This document shows, piece by piece, positions 51,141-62,718 of a stretch of DNA of 64,000 bases (its first letter is position 1; each line of letters starts with the position of its first letter). Under the pieces are notes generated by a model, which saw only the letters and a list, made by a program, of their open reading frames with translations, searched no databases and was not told the origin of the DNA. Both the position numbers and the translations under genes were made by a program. Source of the stretch: Stercorarius parasiticus (Eukaryota; Chordata; Aves; Charadriiformes; Stercorariidae). The DNA lies in the NCBI GenBank assembly GCA_013396915.1, contig VWZL01005037.1:975140-1039139 (forward strand), read 5' to 3'.

Positions 51141-51716
51141 TTAATGGATCATGTTATTTAAATAAACAATAGTTCCAAACATTGTTGTAAGCTTCTGGAG
51201 AATTCAGCATTTGTTTCATAATGCTGTGTGGGTCTCAGCTCCAATGGGAGTGTCAGTTATTCAAGTGTCCGTGAGGGTTTAGACATGCAACTAGGTAATA
51301 AACAAGAGAAGGCATTATAATAGTTCTGAACTATTTTTGGCAATCAACACTGTGGGAGGAACAAGTAAAGGATTTAAAGAATTTAATTCCCAGTTCTATT
51401 GGAAAACTCTTCTACATGGTCTTCCTTCCTCTGAAAATCCCAAATCAGATTTGTGGCAAATAGGGAAAATACATTGTGTCTTACCAAGAAATAAATCAAA
51501 AAGCAGGTTGAAGTAAAAGTCAGGTGTCATGAGGAAAACAGATGGTGCCAAATAACGAAAGGAAAATTTTGAAAATAATTTGAATACATCTGTAATGAGA
51601 AAAATGAGAAAAATTGGTGTATTTTACCACACATTATATACTGAAAGTGGATGGGACCCTCAAAGCATAATATCTTGAGGAACTAATTCAAAACAGACCT
51701 TGGAAAAACTGAAATT

Positions 51717-52140
51717 TTATAAACAGCTACTAAGCATTGCTGGAAACCTAGAAAAGTTTTTAAAGCCATATATAGTTGAAGGAAGGAGCCATGCGCGGGC
51801 TAGAGAATAGCGCAGATGTAACAGCAGAAACGAGGAAACAGTGTAAGCTCGTTTTCGGTTTATTGCATGTAAGACTTGGTGCCAAATAGTTAAAATAAAA
51901 TGCACAACATTTAAACGCAGTATATAAACTCGAGAAGCTGAGTATATGAGGCAACGTTTGCTATGTTCTTTTTTGGTGTATAGTAAATTACAATTCTGCA
52001 GTCCTAGCAGAGCACATGCAGTCACTTCTAAAACTATTTTTAGTACTTTTATATGCTCAGTATTGTGCATAATTGCCTCAGTGAAAACCGTTGCACATCT
52101 ATTTGCTAATAAAGCAAAGATCACTTCTACTCCAAGACAT
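51717..52140. promoter_or_regulatory. CpG-retaining block with TATA-like and AATAAA motifs
   Basis: Between about 51,790 and 52,095 I count ten CpGs (for example in ATGCGCGGG, TCGTTTTCGG, CTCGAG, AACGTT and ACCGTT), far more than in neighbouring sequence. On the + strand TATATAAA lies at 51,921-51,928 and AATAAA at 52,108-52,113. A 117-codon ATG frame on the reverse strand (51,717-52,070) and a 67-codon + frame (51,946-52,149) both span it without recognised domains. Explanations include a conserved element, a small promoter or transcript, or a solo LTR-like remnant. No LTR termini (TG...CA with a duplication) were identified. Confidence 0.25.
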
Positions 52141-55035
52141 ATTAAATAAATGTTGCCAACCTAATACCTATACCATTGTCCCATTTAGTGGTCTGTATCT
52201 CTCACCATGACAGTCTGGATTTCTAATTGAGCAGAAGTGTATCAGCAATGAATTACATTAAATTAGTGTTGTTAATTAAATTTTGTTCAGAGTTCTATTT
52301 TGTACTTTGCACTTGGTCAATGCAAGAAGCAGATTAGGGCAGAGCAATATGATCCTGTGGTCTTCCTTCTACTCTTCTCTGCTTTGAGCCTGCCTCGTAC
52401 CCGGCTCAGTGCTTAGCTCTCAGTGTGGTGCAGGAAAGGAGAAAGTCAGGATTTTGATGGTGGCTGTTCCATGGAAGGTTTTTCCTCACAGTTCCTGTCC
52501 TTACAGTTTTCTGTGGGAAATTTGATTTTGCTGTAAAGCAGTGTAGGACAGGGAGAGCGAATGATCTGAAATTATCCTGAGTTGCATTGCAATTATTTGG
52601 AAAAATTTGTGAATAGTCATTCCTCTAAGCACTTTCATCAGAATTGTCAAGCAAAAAAGTAAAATTGAGTAATGTGAAAAAAAATTGAGTAATGTGGTGT
52701 CTTTAAAAGTATGTTTTGAAATTTCTACTTATGCAGAGTGGTCTGCTAAGTTTTGAAAATTCAGAGATGCTGAATTTTTTTTTCAGTACATGAAAAAAAA
52801 TGTAAAAGCACATACAACAGATGTTATCCATTCAGAAGAGTACACAAAATTGAAGAAATTAAAGACATTTCTAGCAGCACTCAGGTTTTAGTTAAACTGA
52901 AAACAGTAACTATTCTAGCTTTATTTTGCTTGAGGAGTAAGAGCAAAATACTAAGAACATGATTCCATAAGCAGCAGCACCATGTCCCAGAAGTTGCAGG
53001 AGGTTATGGGCAAAAAGCTTTTAATGGCCTTCCACAAGGTATAAAGTAACAGAAATAAGTGCTTGCAGTGAAGGGAGGAGTTAGTACTGTATTAATTAAT
53101 TTCTCCATAAATACAAAATGTATTTGGAGACAGATCAACCAAATGTTAAAAATGAGTCTCAATTTCTTGAATTTCACGTGGCTGTTTCTGTTTTGACCGG
53201 ATGGATTTGGCCTTTCACCATTACAGTGTGAAAAACCTCCTTTATATATGCATACTCTGATTTTTCCCAGCCTTTTAAGGAAAAGTCATATTAAGAAATA
53301 CCCAAAAATATTAGCTGAGATGCAAGAGAACATTCTAGCTGGAGGGAAATAAATTCCAAGAGGGTGTTTGTAGCATCAGAACGATATTCTTTCATCCTGA
53401 TGATTTCAAAGCTTTCACCTTTATCTGCTGTGGCAACAACATTTGTGATGGCTTTTACTGTTCTGACCTCTCTTTGCTTTTTCTATAGCTTTTCTAGGTT
53501 GGGGGTAATGGTGGGCTTTTTTTGGCTCCCTTGTGATATGTTCCTAGGTTCCCCTTGGAAACAATTTTCCACATATCCAATGTGTAAAACTTCGTCCAAC
53601 AAAAATAATTCCCTGTACTTATTGCAGAAAACATTGCAGGTATAACTCACTGATTTTGTCTTCTGCTTCCCCCTGCCTAGCCACATTACACCAGTGACTA
53701 TCGCCACTCCAGCCAAAGCCAGAAGCAGCAGCTAAGGGAACATTATTTGGGGCCTAATTAACAAAGCTATGATACCTGAGATTGAATCAGTGGGGTTTCA
53801 AACTCTGGTAATCAGACCATAGACCATGTACTTGCAGTGGAATTGTCCCTTAATGTCATTTTTGAAAAGTCCAATAAGTAGCTCAAAAAAAGGGGGCATT
53901 CCATAAGGAAATGATGCAATCCAAAATAAATTCACAAACAAAAAACCAAACTCCATATTTCTGTAGCAGCATGAAATGACTTACATAGACTAGGAAGCTC
54001 TCAGGTAAGGGTTGAACGTGGTATGTAAATAAGTAACACAAAGTGCCGCTTTCATAATATTGTCTTGATCCCCATTGCAACTAGGATTAAATTTTCCATC
54101 CTGACCTGTGACTTTCATTACTTTTGAGGGTTTGTCTCAGGTTATTAACATCATTTTATTGCAGTACTACTATGTAAATTATAGAAAAAGTGGAATATGC
54201 CAGATACTATGTAATTATTCCTCCATATTCACAATAAAGCACAATTGAACATATGGCAGACATGGTTAACTGTACTTTATGCTAATCTCTGCATACTATT
54301 TAGCTCACCTAATTAACTATACATGGTATACTAGACACGGTCTTGCAGCAGAAAGTCGGGGAGGAATCCTGTGGATGAAGCATTAAATGCCTAAAAGAAG
54401 AGGAAAATCAATATCATACTCTATTATGACTTCCCTTCCTCCCAGCCGTCTCTTTCTTTATTTTTAAACATCTTTTCTTTCTTCAGTAGCCAAGACATGG
54501 AAACTTTGGACCAGATCTGGCCTTTTTTATCAGTAGAATACTGTCAACTTCTCTAATAATCATATTATTACAGAATGCACAGGAAAAACAGATGTTAAAG
54601 TATTTAAACATTCTTATCAGAAACCCATCCTGAAAGGGAACCACAATCAATTCCAATTGACATATGCATGTAATCAGACCAAATAACTGGATTTTTTAAA
54701 AGGTAAAAATATGTTTTTGAATTAGATTCAAATCTGAACTTGTAAATTGTAGGTTTATTGTAGAAAATGATCAAATTGAAAATATATGGTCACTGAAAAA
54801 TGAAATTGCTATTTTCTTAGCTGTCGTAGATTACTAAGAAGCAAAAATTTGCCAAAAGGATAGACCTTCTTTGTTTGAACTTAGATAAAGATCAAATAAA
54901 AATTATTTATTCATAGTCTAAAAATTCTTTCTATGGTTACCAATATACAAATAGCAAATAGTACCCAACTGTCCTTAACATGCAGGACACAGTCTGTTAC
55001 AAGGAGCATGGCAGACTCCACAGATAACTATATAC
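52141..55035. other. Unique noncoding DNA
   Basis: No supported gene. A two-copy 16-base repeat (AAAATTGAGTAATGTG, copies starting at 52,661 and 52,681) is a local duplication. The overlapping frames at 53,364-53,716 lie on opposite strands and have no recognised domain. Confidence 0.55.
52661..52696. repeat. Two-copy 20-bp direct repeat
   Basis: AAAATTGAGTAATGTG at 52,661-52,676 and again, identical, at 52,681-52,696, separated by AAAA. Confidence 0.9.
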
Positions 55036-55341
55036 CTATTGACCACTTTCAAATGTGTTACAGAAAAAATTAGCAATGATAGACCAGGCTGGGGAAGAGG
55101 TGTCCTGGCTATCAGAGACAGATGGCAAAGTAGCTTCAAAACCAGGGGAACAGGAGGCAGTGGGTTCCCGTTCCCATGTACACAAGCTGCTCTTAGCTTG
55201 GGTGCACCCTGACTCAGGTTCTGTGCTATGATTAGGAAAAGAAGCCGTCTTTCTTGCAGCCTCCTTCAGGTGAAGTTGGTTTAAATTGCGGACAGCCAGT
55301 TCAGAGCCCATCTGGAATGGGTTTGTGGTCTCATCAAGCAT
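55036..55341 (-). other. Weak gene-like open frame, 101 codons
   Basis: This is the frame that most resembles coding sequence. It starts at a true ATG and is polar and well mixed in composition, with many P, S, T and E residues in the second half (for example FEATLPSVSDSQDTSSPAW). GC is locally higher than in the flanks. Against it: the start context is weak (C at -3), no domain or homologue is recognised, there is no signal peptide or membrane segment, and no strong upstream acceptor or downstream poly-A signal stands out. It could be a terminal exon, a decayed retrocopy or chance. Confidence 0.15.
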
Positions 55342-55344
55342 TTG

Positions 55345-56717
55345 TTACTGTTCGCATTAATTTTATTTTATTAAGGCTCCAAGCTTAACTTTTATCTATA
55401 AATTGCTGCAGTAATACTATTTTTGATGAAGCAATACCCTCAGCCAGAGAGAGCAATCACAGACCTCTGTCTACACGATAGAATATATATACTGAGTTGC
55501 TTGTTGCAGCTGTCTGATCTTCCGGTATAACAACTGCACCCCTTAGGGCAATCTTGACGAGCCAATGATCAATATGCCCATGCAATTAAAGGAGCAAGTA
55601 TTGCTTTTACCATTTCCTCCAGCCAACCTCAATTGCTTCAGTCTTGTCTAGGGGATGACTCTCCATCTTGTACTAAAATACATGCCAGTGTTGGGCCCTT
55701 TTACCAATTTGCCAACAATATTTTCTTTAGAAACCTTAGAGAAAATATCAAGCATTCTGGAAACCAGGTGTGCTAAACATTTTGGGGACAAAAAAAAAGA
55801 CATTCTATTCTTGGTTGGGGTTTTTTGTTGTTTTTCTATTGTTAGTGTTTACAATTCAGATAAATTTGATTTCTGCCATGGGGTTCTAGAACAGTCTGTC
55901 TTCACAACAACATGGTCGGATACAGGAACCCTTCAACAAACATAGCTTTTGTATGCTTGTTGTATAATAGTGATAACCTCACAGAAACCTCACATTACCA
56001 AGATACATTGTTGTTTGATTTAACAAACAGCTTTTCTTTCCTTTGTTGTCTGAGTGCTGAATATGCTTGCTCCTTCATGCACTCTATGCTGCTGCTGTAT
56101 AGGGTTATGACTTAATTAAATGTCTGTTACTTTTTTTCTTAAGGTTTTATTTCAGGACCTTTAAAAAAGAAAAAAAGCAGTCAACTGCTTGCCTCTGATC
56201 CACTTTTATCCCTCTCATTTACAATCTGAGAAAAAATGAGCACACTGGATACCTCCTAGTGAGTGGCTGACAACTAAAGATGAGCAAAAACTAATACTTT
56301 GTTATTATCTAGCCTAGAGAAAAGTTTACAGGATAACCAGCTATTGACCTTCCCAAGTAAACATATTTAAGAATTCAGTGGTTGTGGGGAGCTTAGACAA
56401 GCCACAGCATGAACCCTTCAGAAGATGTCCAAATGCTTGTACTTGAAGTTTAAGTGTATCACTGGAACAATTTTGCTTTTTTACAATTTGTCTAACATTT
56501 CAGACGAACGCAATAGAACTGAGGTTCCATTTTTCTCATTATATATGTTATAAACTAGGTGTACAGTTTGAACATTTCTCAAGTGGCACAAAAGCACACT
56601 TTAATCAGTACCCTTCACTCCCTAAACTTGTAGAAATGATGCTGCAGTGCCATCTGAAAGCTTACACTGGTGAGGAAATTATGATCACTTTGAAGTATAA
56701 CAGCAATAGGTCTCACC
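55345..56717. other. Unique noncoding DNA
   Basis: No supported gene. A G/T tract lies at 55,811-55,835. The 96-codon frame at 55,655-55,945 crosses that tract and has no recognised domain. Confidence 0.55.
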
Positions 56718-56899
56718 TAGTCTTCTTCCTTCCTTTCTTCCTTCCTTTTTTTTTCTTTCTCTCTTTTTCTTTCTTTCTCTCTGTCTTCTTTTTCTTTTCC
56801 TTTTTATTTTTTAAAAATAGGTTTTTTCCCTCTTTGTCACCTACCGTTCTGTTTCTCTTTATCTCCCTTTCTCTCCCTTCTTTCTTTTCCTTTCTTTTG
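56718..56899 (+). repeat. Long pyrimidine tract, CTTC/TTTC-type
   Basis: About 180 bases that are almost entirely C and T on the + strand, built from CTTC, CTTT and TCTC words and interrupted once by an A/G-containing patch at 56,807-56,821. The phenylalanine/serine-rich 88-codon frame here comes from the repeat. Mirror-symmetric polypyrimidine DNA of this kind can form triplex structures. Confidence 0.9.
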
Positions 56900-57430
56900 T
56901 AAAGGAAAGAGCACTTTCAAACTAACTCACTTAAATTAGGTTTCCATTTAATTGACTATGGCTAGGATTAAAGCAGGGTGGGGTTTTTTTAACAAAATTA
57001 AAAAAAAGTAAGAAGAGCTTATTTGTCAATTGCTGTCCGTTTGCCATGGTGAGTTCTGTGGCGCGTGTTGATACAGGGAGAGACGGGGATTGTTTTCTGA
57101 CATGAGTAACCAGAACAGATGAGCTTTTCAAGGTTGTTGCTTCCCTTAACTCTTCAGGAAAAAAAAAGTTGAAAATTCAAACAAATCTCATTAACTGTGA
57201 ACACATTTGCTTTAAATAAACTTTCACCAGTTGCCTTGAAGTTTTTCCATACCTTTCTATTCAAGTTGCAAATATACATCCAAATTGAGGATACGTACAT
57301 TTTTTTCTTTCTCTCTAAAATGTTGCACTTGAGTTGTTCTCTTGTCTTCCTGAGGACAGCAACATGGAATGAGAGATGTTCTCTCTGATTACGTTGTTTT
57401 ATGTGTTCTGGTGCTCTTTATACCTGCAGG

Positions 57431-57466
57431 TTGGGGCTTGGTTGTGGGTTTTTTGGTTTTTTTTTG
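57431..57466 (+). repeat. G/T-rich low-complexity tract
   Basis: TTGGGGCTTGGTTGTGGG, then T(6), GG and T(9). Same class as the tracts at 3183 and 24,516. Confidence 0.8.
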
Positions 57467-58280
57467 ACTACCCTGTTTATTTTTATGCTAGCTTCACTGT
57501 AATGTATCACTCCTAGTTAATGTTTGCAAGCTGAAGCATACATGTGTCACAAATCCTGACAGTAAATAATTAAAGTATTTAAATAAACGTGTGTCTGTAT
57601 GGTAGTTCTGTGGTTGTACAAATTTGTAGAGCAAGATCTTATACTGATCTATAATTATAACTGCCACTGACTAGCATGATCCTTACTGAGTCAGATTAAT
57701 TTACACATTAAGCAGCCATCTGTAGAAATTTTCATAGTACCTTGTTTGCAATGCCAGGGCTCACACAGGGATTCAAAAACTAACTTGGCCTCTAGGGATT
57801 TTTTTTAGCACTGCTATTGGATACATTTGCTGTGAACAAATTATTCTAGACACTGACACCTTGTACCCTTTGTCACAGTTTTATATCATGATCAGCAGAG
57901 GCTTTTTAATGTTTTGCATATATAACGACATAGCAATTGGTAAGCTAAGAACAGTATTTTATATATACATATATGTATATGTATATTTTTTGAAGTCTTT
58001 GACTGTGTTAAAAATCTTTGCAATACTTCTGAACCAGAACAGATTTGCCATCATCTGTAGTCATAAAAGATAAAAACACAACATATTTTGGCTACAGTAA
58101 GAGACATATTGCAAGCTTGTTGATGCTAATTCTCTAAAAAAAGGATAACAACTGCAATGTACTGTTTAAGAGTCTTCTTATGCATGAGTGTTTCGTAAGT
58201 AAGCACAACTTGTGTGCTATAAAGGGGAGATAACAAAACCCACTTTACCTGGTGCAACAATAAATTGTAAGAACTATGTA

Positions 58281-58306
58281 TAAATACAGTTTGTAAATAC
58301 AGTTTG
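58281..58306. repeat. 13-bp tandem duplication
   Basis: TAAATACAGTTTG at 58,281-58,293 and an identical copy at 58,294-58,306. Confidence 0.95.
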
Positions 58307-58364
58307 TACACCCAGTTTTCCAAGATGAACGGTATGTTCTTTAGTTACCTTCAATCAGATGGGT

Positions 58365-58640
58365 GAACAAGAGAGCAGCTGGAGTTAGAGAATTAAGATT
58401 ATAGTCCCCATTTCTATCATCAACATGCTCTGTAATGGGGAGCAAGTCACTTCATTGCTCTACAATGCTTTTTCCTTTCTCACCTTTGTCTGTTTTACCT
58501 GTTCAGGCTACCAGCATTTTCCGACAAAAAAAAGTCTTCTAGTTCTGCTAAAGCACCTAGCACCATGGGGCTTTAGTCCACATGGGGGCTCTAAGCATTA
58601 TTGTAATACCAGTAAAAATAACTGTAATGAAACAGCAAAA
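58365..58640 (+). mobile_element. MIR/CORE-type SINE, near full length
   Basis: Parts appear in the expected order. First is a degraded tRNA-like head (GAGAGCAGCTGGAGTTAGAG). Then comes the body word AGCAAGTCACTTCATTGCTCT at 58,441-58,461, matching the family's gggcaagtcacttcactgctct. Next is TCTCACCTTTGTCTGTTTTACCTGTTCAG at about 58,479-58,507. Last is the tail AAGCACCTAGCACCATGGGGC at about 58,550-58,570, followed by GGGGGCTCTAAGCATTATTGTAATACCAGTA. The order matches a SINE group widespread in turtles, crocodilians and birds, whose tail resembles that of its partner LINE. It is inactive. The 88-codon frame at 58,425-58,691 runs through it and is incidental. Confidence 0.82.
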
Positions 58641-61600
58641 GCACAATCACCTGCCAAATTCAGTCACAAAAATGGGCTCTCTAATATGTAGAGAGTGTTC
58701 TAGTATGCAATAAAATATTCATGATACTGAGGCCAAGAAAGTCATGGATATTCATGGAATAGATCCAACAATAATATATTAAGTCACTTTCCATGTTAGA
58801 ACAGAGCTTTTAAACAGAGGTAGAATGATTTAGGGTAAATCTTTAATATTTAAAAGGTTCTAACTCATGGCAAAACAGAATCCAGTATGCCCACTTTCTG
58901 ACTCAACAGTATATGAAAAATGGTTGCAGGAGTCCATCCAAGCTAATTAAATCTGATTGACAAATACACTGGAAGAAATCAAGCTAATTTGTACACACAT
59001 GCACACACAAAAGAACTTAATGCCAGTGAATAATTGGCTAGGTCTTGCTAGTATTTCCAGAAAATATCAGCTAATCACAAACCCAAGGATAGTAACAGGT
59101 CCCAGGTACTACAGTGAATAGGAGGATCAGACCAAATCAACCAGCAGCTTTTTCCCAGCCGCTGACGGTCAGATGCAGATTCTTAGGAAAGGCATCCAAG
59201 AACAGGGCAAATGCACCACACTACAGCAGAGCTTTCTATGTTATGATTCAGTGGTTCAGTCTTTCTGAGCCTCCCATCCAACATTTTTAACAGCAACAAG
59301 TAGGGATTTCCTTCAGAACAATTCACATAACTTTCTGAATTAATTTTACTCTAGCTATCTGCAGCAGCCTGCGTTAGTGAGATCCACAACGGCAAGCTAT
59401 GTGACCAAGCACTCTTTTTGTTGGTTTCTTTTGTTTGTTTAAAACCCATCATCTGATCATTTAATTAAAATACTTTGATTCTTATTTCATTAGAAATATT
59501 GAATAATATTATTTCCTACTCATTTTCTCGCCATCTGTGGTTGTATGGGCATCTTGGTCATATTTTACAGAATGAATTCTAAAACTAATTTTTTTTTCTA
59601 AATTTTCTTCATACAGAGACCCTTCAACAATTCTTTTCTTTAGCAAAACATTCTTCCATTCCCCCATGTTCTTCTTGCAGATAGCATGGCCAGAATGGCA
59701 CATAGTATTTGAGAGGTGTAACACAAATCTGTGAAACAGCATGACCATCATTACTGTTTTGTAGGCTTGCAATAATTCCTAACCTTCCAGTAATTCTTAA
59801 CGTTATGGGTTTTTTTCAGATTGCTCATGAGCACAGGTATGAAATTTTTGGAGAACTATCCACAGCATTGTCCACCTGAGACTGTTTTATTCCTATATGA
59901 ATTGAATGCTCTGCTGGCAGTCAGTTTTCAGAGTAGATTTTCTGAGTTATATTATTATGAAAACTTTTTTTACACAACTGTTTACCCACCTTCCCAGATC
60001 ATGTAGAAATTGGTTGAATAACTCATGCTCCAGTATCAGTCCCTACAGAATCTTCTTAGGAATCTCGCTCTATTATTAAAAGAACTCCTGCACCTTGCTT
60101 CTCCCATTTGAACCAGCGTATGGAAACACTTCTTCCTATTGCATAAAAGCTTATTTTCTTTAGGAAGCTCTGGTGAGAGAACTGTTGTGAAGAGAGCGAG
60201 CAGGCCATTCCTTTTCTTACTGATTCTCAATTAATTCTGCCTAGGTACATAAAGCAGGACTTTCTCTACTGGTCTTCGTAGATCTACTAACTCTATGTTA
60301 TTTGCTTTGGCACAAAAAATCAGATATATCTGACAAATCTGTAGTTGTACAAGTCACACCTGGAACCTAGATCCTGACAATGTTTGACACTTTCAATTTC
60401 TGCGACGCCAGCATTGATTTAGGCAGCAGGTTAGGCACCACACTTTACTGAGCAGCTATTTCATACGTGTAGCCCTTTAAAACTCCTGAAGAACATCTGG
60501 AAACGTGCTACCATTTGTTTTAATGGTTTATTCTTAAAATTATTCTTCTGGTGCTTCACTTTGAGGTTCGATTTTCCTTGCCATTCTCCTTTATTGCCCC
60601 ATTTCCTTGGGCTCCGTTTTTACCTCAGTCCTATATAAAGGCTGATAAGAATTCCATAAATTTTTCTTTGTAGTAATATTAATTATGTTAATTTTAGGTT
60701 TTGTTATTTATTACTTTCTTCATCTGTTCATTACTTTCACTTTTGATTTCTAAGAAACCTACTATGAAGAAATTCCTTTACTCTGCAGTTTAACCATGTT
60801 GATTTTATCATGTTTTCCTTCAATCTTTTTTTTTTTTTCCTTTTTAGTGATGTATACTTTACTCTCAGCCACTTGATGCTGAAAACTGTGAAATAAAGTT
60901 GGTGAACAGAAGAGGCCTCTTGCAATAAAACTTGTGCTGAGGATTATGACCTGGTAATGTTGTGAAACCTTCAGAACTCTGCTTGATAATCATAAAGTGA
61001 TACTACAGAAGCACTTACCAGAGAGTGCAGTGGTGGCTAATGGCACTGTCATCTGTGTTTCTGGGCACAGCAGACTTTCTGTGCCTTGTTAGGCTTCCCT
61101 CCCATATAGTTCCCTACATGCCTCAGCATTGTGGTGACAATCAAACAAAATTTTTTGTTTGCTTGTACTAATCCTACTCACAAATCTCAGCAGGATCTTT
61201 GAGAAAATCTCCCTCTAAGATTGAACAGGATGTTTGTGAGAATTTTCTTTTCATCAAGATTCACATCAAGACTTACAGTGGGTGTGCTAGGATCTCGTAA
61301 TTTTTTGTGGTATTCAATTTATTCCAAGGCAGTTTGCTATATTACTCTTCTTGTTGTGTGAGATTATGACTGTGCATGTTAGATGTGATGCTAATTTAGA
61401 AACAGACTGAGACTAAACAAAGAAACTAAGGTTCACAAGGATAATGTTTACAGGGTGCTATTATAAGAGTTGAGTAGATGATTATGAAATAGATAGTATA
61501 TCTTCCTTGAAAATCAACTTCTTACAGAATATCTCCTTTGGAAATAAGTATTTTAAAGGTCTTATCAAATGTCTTATTACATGTCTTTTGGGGCTGGCTA

Positions 61601-62600
61601 TAGGGAATGGTAAATAGATATAAGATTAAAAATGCAGTGTGAAAGAAATTCTGTCAGTGATTACAAGAACAATTGTCCAGAAAAGGAGAACTTTATAGCA
61701 CTTCAAAGATGATATGGGACAAAAACATAGAGATGATTTAAAATTCTTATTAGAACCTTCTCTACTGCCCAAGCCCATGAGTTAAGATAGAATATAAGGG
61801 CAGGAGTGCGAGATCACCTTTTCTTTATGGAAAGAGCTATGAGGTGAGGACTAAAATAGCTACTATTAATAGGGAACACAGCAAACTTCAACATAGTGAT
61901 CACACAAAATCTATTTCCTTACCAGTAAATGTGGTATCCCAGTTTATGCAATTCCAAATAATTTGTGGAAGGTTAAACACTATTGTGATATGTGCACAAA
62001 GAAGTTTAACACACAGAACTGTACTTGCTGTCATTCCAAGACTGACAATAACGATCACATTTACAACACGATTTCCAAAAATTCTACACTAGTTTCAACT
62101 ACAGGAATAATACTGCTAGTATTTGATAGCGCTGTTCTGCACTGCTGGTCTGCTATGCTCTCTATGAGGATTTCAAAATATTCATGTACATGCTCTAATC
62201 ATTTATTTCTACACTTGAACAAAAGAATACTAATAAAAATGTGCACAGTAACATGAAAAGCTTAACAGTTGCCTGGAGAGTTAAGGAACACATTTCCAAA
62301 TGTACATGACTCTTTGCTTAGGCTGCTTTCCTAAAATACAACTTGTCATACAGGATTCGGAGGAGCCATAATTTGCAAGACCTTGTTTTAGGGTATGGAA
62401 TAACTATTTACACAGTCCCCGGTCCAAAGCTATCATTGGTTTAGTCTCAGATTTCTCGGAAGACATACGCTGTGGCAGGATCAAGTAATTGACCTAGGAA
62501 CTAAAGAGGATTTAAGTTCATCTAAAATTACAGCCCCCAAGGCCTGTACTCCAACCCACCTCATCTAAGAAATAAGTAAAATTTACTATGTGCCTGCTTA
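58641..62600. other. Unique AT-rich noncoding DNA
   Basis: No supported gene over about 4 kb. T runs lie at 59,589-59,597 and 60,826-60,838. The frames of 61-97 codons (for example 61,844-62,256, two overlapping forward frames) have no recognised domain. Confidence 0.55.
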
Positions 62601-62621
62601 GGGCACTGCATCAAAACGTGC

Positions 62622-62718
62622 CTTCCGGATCCAACTGCTGTGCTTCCGGAATGACTGTCAGAGTTGGGTCCCTCACTGCAAAAGCAGGGTAGGTCTGCAC
62701 CTCTGCACAGGCAGACCT
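62622..62718. promoter_or_regulatory. Paired ETS-type motifs and adjacent stem
   Basis: CTTCCGGA occurs at 62,622-62,629 and again at 62,643-62,650, a 21-bp spacing or two helical turns. The second extends to the perfect palindrome TTCCGGAA (62,645-62,652). CCGGAA/TTCCGG is the core bound by ETS-family factors. Just downstream, AGGTCTGC (62,691-62,698) and GCAGACCT (62,711-62,718) form a perfect 8-bp inverted repeat. Local GC is higher than in the flanks. Whether any of this is functional is unknown. Confidence 0.25.

Larger units (their letters stand above)
56900..58364. other. Noncoding DNA with simple tracts
   Basis: No supported gene. Holds GGGTGGGG-T(7) at 56,976-56,990, a G/T tract at 57,431-57,466, a TATATACATATATG patch at about 57,959-57,990, and a perfect 13-base tandem pair (TAAATACAGTTTG) at 58,281-58,306. 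Confidence 0.6.

Noticed and set aside
56636..56902. 88-codon frame with a hydrophobic phenylalanine-rich stretch as a membrane peptide
   Set aside because: The F/S/L richness is a direct translation of the pyrimidine tract.
57959..57990. TATATACATATATGTATATG patch as a promoter TATA box
   Set aside because: It is an alternating TA/TG simple-sequence patch without an associated initiator, CpG enrichment or downstream frame.
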